Source: JAFIFT01 sp020051095 | GTDB lineage: Bacteria; Pseudomonadota; Gammaproteobacteria; Legionellales; Legionellaceae | Reading direction: 5' to 3' | Assembly: GCF_964199965.1 (NCBI RefSeq) | Contig: NZ_CAXMZT010000005.1 | Coordinates: 124,001 to 188,000, forward strand | Length of the DNA: 64,000 nt | Part shown: piece by piece, positions 61,683 through 64,000 of the stretch | Layout: the number at the start of each line of letters is the position of its first letter | Position numbering within the stretch: position 1 is the first letter of the stretch | Made by a program: the position numbers and the translations under genes | The notes under the pieces: generated by a model | What the model saw: the letters and a program-made list of their open reading frames with translations, nothing else | What the model was told of the DNA's origin: nothing | Databases searched by the model: none

Positions 61683-62084
61683 TCAACGTCGATATATAAA
61701 CCCGATAATCAATCCTCCGAGCAAACTTTCAACGACATATGCCATAAACCAATATCCTGCCAAAAGTCCTGAAATCGGCAAATAATACCAAGCCCCTGCT
61801 GCTTGTATACCGGATAAGACGCCAAAATAAAACCCAAATTTCAACCCGTTTTTCCAGCCTCCTTCCTCAAAAAGACGCGTAAAAATAAACACAATCCAGA
61901 TGGTAATCAACGCCATGATTCCAATATTAAACGGCATATAAGCCACCATTTGATCGTAACTTCGCCAAATTGAAGGGGTTTCGCTGTAGATATTTGTCAA
62001 CAAGAATCCATGGATAATGGTTTCATACCCAAAGATAAATATAAAAAGACCTATCATGGCTATCAAAAAACGTTTCATGTTCAT
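61683..62084 (-). CDS. Four-helix inner-membrane protein of unknown function
   Basis: A 133-residue protein with four predicted membrane helices (about 6-28, 48-70, 83-101, 107-130). GAGGAT lies seven bases before the ATG at 62084. Conserved-looking features are the early acidic FGYETIIHG in helix 1 and the aromatic GAWYYLPISGLLAGYWF between helices 3 and 4. It resembles small uncharacterised membrane families of the DUF1761 kind, but I am not certain. Divergent from the ankyrin gene at 62276. Confidence 0.75.
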   Translation of the reverse strand: MNMKRFLIAMIGLFIFIFGYETIIHGFLLTNIYSETPSIWRSYDQMVAYMPFNIGIMALITIWIVFIFTRLFEEGGWKNGLKFGFYFGVLSGIQAAGAWYYLPISGLLAGYWFMAYVVESLLGGLIIGFIYRR

Positions 62085-62275
62085 AAAGTTATCCTCAGAT
62101 TTTTAGAATTAGATTCCGAACAAGTGTATGACAGTTTTAATGGCAATTTCTTCCAAACGCAATACTCGGTAATTTTGGGCGATCATTTACCGAAAGTCTA
62201 TAGCACCCAGGCTGCATTTCTTGAGGTAATTTGAGTCTACACTATATTTATATATATATCCCACATGAAGTAGTT

Positions 62276-64000
62276 ATGACTCAAGATGAAATAGATTTAA
62301 TTGCTGCAATCAATCGAGCTGATCAACGAACCATCGGCAGGCTCATTAATGCCAACAAAAATCTGGTAAATTGTATTGATGATAATGGACTGACTCCGTT
62401 ACAACATGCCATGGATTCGGGTAGTTTAAATCTTGTGTTTGGCCTTATCGTTGTTTTTGGTGCAAGGATTAGGACACAAAGTGAATTGACACAGTTAGAG
62501 GAAATGCTTAAAGATGAACCTGATGAGCAAAAGGCTAACAAGATTAAGGTTTATATTCAAAAAATTAAAGAATCAAGCACGCCTCTTTTGCAAGGAACAC
62601 CTCAAACAGCCGTGACAAAAAAAACGGCTGTTTTGCAAAACGATCAAGATTTCCCCCCATTGCATAGAGCCATAAAACAGGATAACAAGCAAGAGGTCAT
62701 ACGCCTGTTGAATGAAGGTCATGACCCAAATGAACCAAATAGTCGTGGCATAAGTGCTTATAATATGTGCGGTAATGATGAAATCACCGAGAAGCTCATT
62801 ATGCATATGGAATCAATGCCACAGAATCAGCGTTGGATTCAGTATAAGATGAAGCAAATGGGTTATGAAAAAATTGATATGAAAGGTGTCTGTAATGGAA
62901 TATCAAATATGGCGGGCAGGGCTTTTTTAGCGGGGGGCATGAATCGATTCAATGAGCGGCTTCGATATATTCAACATACCCCTTGGGAACAATTGGAAAG
63001 CAAGGTGGATGTTAAAGCTTTCTTTGATGGTGTCTATGTTTGTCAATTTTCCTATGATGATTCGCTTCAACATTTATTCCCTAATAGTGAAAGACCTTCC
63101 GATAGCGATGTCAATCAGCTACTCGATGATAATGACGCCATTTATGAAGGTGAAACCCAAATGGGCGCTTATACCCACGAAGAACTGGTGGCATATCTTC
63201 GCTTACTTGAAAGCAACTTAAGCGTTCCTACTTCAATCATGATTAAATCACTTTCACATGCCATTACTATCAATTATGACAAAGATAAAAGAACCTGGTT
63301 TTTTATCGATCCAGTTAGCTTGCCGGCCAAACCGGTGACAGACCCAGCGGAACTGGCAAGCTTAATCATGGGATCAGCGATAGAATCTTACTCAGATAAA
63401 ACAAATAAAGACAACGTTGCCGTTATTTCTACCCAACTTAAAGTAGCCAAAGAAAACCAACAACAGCTGATTCAAGATCAAAGAAAATTAGCCCAAAACC
63501 CAACCTGGATGGCGCTCCACCAACCAAACCCAGAAAGAGCCGCCCGACAGGATAAAAAGAAAAATACATTATTACACTTGGCTATTCGTTATAAGAATGA
63601 TGCTTTAGTAAAGCAATTAATAGAGATGTTAGGGAACAAACAGAAAAATGAACATGGCGAAGTACATCCCTTAAATAGTTCGGATACGAATAACACAACG
63701 CCGTTATTTCATTATATTTGGTATGAACCCAATGTGGAAATGATAGCGCTTTTGATACAACATGGCGCCGAACTAAATGAAAAGCACACATTGGACGGTA
63801 AGGAATGCTCGCTTTTGGATATCGCGATAGACTCTGATAATGAAGCGCTTGCCAAGGTTTTGATTGAAAATGGAATACCGATTCAAAACTGGGATCAGTT
63901 AGTGGATGTTGTAACTAGCCGAAACTGGGAAAATGTCATAGATGTGCTTATAAAAAGAGGACTATATGCTCATATCACAGACCCTGAAAGGCTTGCTAAA
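62276..64000 (+). CDS. Ankyrin protein with a cysteine-protease-like domain (partial at window edge)
   Basis: The frame opens at the ATG at 62276 and is still open after 575 codons at the window end. Residues 5-60 and 135-185 contain ankyrin-type units (GLTPLQHAMDSGSLNLVFGLI, FPPLHRAIKQDNKQEVIRLL). Residues about 205-370 carry three spaced motifs of a papain-like peptidase: MKGVCNGISNMAGRAF with a candidate nucleophile cysteine, LSHAITINY with the histidine, and WFFIDPVS with the aspartate, resembling C58/YopT-type arrangements. More ankyrin units follow from residue 425. No signal peptide. Effector role inferred. Confidence 0.8.
   Translation, partial: MTQDEIDLIAAINRADQRTIGRLINANKNLVNCIDDNGLTPLQHAMDSGSLNLVFGLIVVFGARIRTQSELTQLEEMLKDEPDEQKANKIKVYIQKIKESSTPLLQGTPQTAVTKKTAVLQNDQDFPPLHRAIKQDNKQEVIRLLNEGHDPNEPNSRGISAYNMCGNDEITEKLIMHMESMPQNQRWIQYKMKQMGYEKIDMKGVCNGISNMAGRAFLAGGMNRFNERLRYIQHTPWEQLESKVDVKAFFDGVYVCQFSYDDSLQHLFPNSERPSDSDVNQLLDDNDAIYEGETQMGAYTHEELVAYLRLLESNLSVPTSIMIKSLSHAITINYDKDKRTWFFIDPVSLPAKPVTDPAELASLIMGSAIESYSDKTNKDNVAVISTQLKVAKENQQQLIQDQRKLAQNPTWMALHQPNPERAARQDKKKNTLLHLAIRYKNDALVKQLIEMLGNKQKNEHGEVHPLNSSDTNNTTPLFHYIWYEPNVEMIALLIQHGAELNEKHTLDGKECSLLDIAIDSDNEALAKVLIENGIPIQNWDQLVDVVTSRNWENVIDVLIKRGLYAHITDPERLAK

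Noticed and set aside
61587..61772. 61-codon frame
   Set aside because: It overlaps the opposite-strand membrane protein gene and has no recognisable content.
1..64000. CRISPR array
   Set aside because: The repeats seen are palindromic intergenic elements or a single 123-bp duplication; none has regular short repeats with unique spacers.

Overview
The window looks like a chromosomal segment of a gammaproteobacterium of the order Legionellales (Legionella or a close intracellular relative). It is AT-rich, and housekeeping genes (a tkt-gap-pgk operon, tatC, a YhhQ-type transporter, dacB, a tRNA-Gly) are interspersed with proteins built from eukaryote-like modules: two protein kinases, three ankyrin proteins, tandem SH2-like domains, a J-domain protein, a PPP-type phosphatase and an inositol-5-phosphatase-like enzyme. 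That mix is typical of genomes with a Dot/Icm type IV secretion system. No secretion genes lie in the window, so effector status is inference throughout.

Layout. 1-4.3 kb: central carbon operon on the minus strand. 4.4-6.8 kb: an outer-membrane barrel protein, a secreted protein and a small helical protein. 7-14.1 kb: tatC converging on a giant 1871-residue helical protein, then yhhQ. 14.2-17.1 kb: two secreted small proteins and a protein with five SH2-like segments and a SKP1/BTB-like tail. 17.1-20.4 kb: DM13 protein, methyltransferase, WYL regulator and VOC protein, with two MITE-like insertions flanked by 9-bp target duplications. 20.5-27.6 kb: a kinase-like protein and a four-gene operon (glutamine synthetase-like, aldehyde dehydrogenase, Fe alcohol dehydrogenase, glutamine amidotransferase) that fits gamma-glutamyl amine catabolism. 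27.8-34.9 kb: a lipoprotein, a frameshifted amidohydrolase, a methyltransferase, a PBP4-type peptidase, a Spondin_N protein and an unknown membrane protein. 35-43.3 kb: phosphatase, ATP-grasp, amine oxidase, patatin, tRNA-Gly(CCC), a degenerate HAD-like gene and a half-size EamA protein. 43.5-50.6 kb: kinase, pentameric-channel homologue, inositol-5-phosphatase-like protein, multicopper oxidase and an unknown protein. 51-58 kb: DUF6790-like protein, a dead HxlR gene and two ankyrin proteins. 58-64 kb: TfoX-N, GNAT, HD hydrolase, a J-domain protein with six 32-residue repeats, a membrane protein and an ankyrin protein with a cysteine-protease-like centre, cut by the window edge.

Most striking: the SH2-like array joined to a SKP1/BTB-like domain (15125-17107) would be a phosphotyrosine-reading ubiquitin-ligase adaptor if confirmed. 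Next are the protease-like ankyrin protein (62276-64000), the J-domain repeat protein (59790-61358) and the kinase / ligand-gated channel / lipid phosphatase run (43568-47879). Intergenic DNA carries several layered palindromic repeat families, including two whose transposition can be read directly from target duplications.
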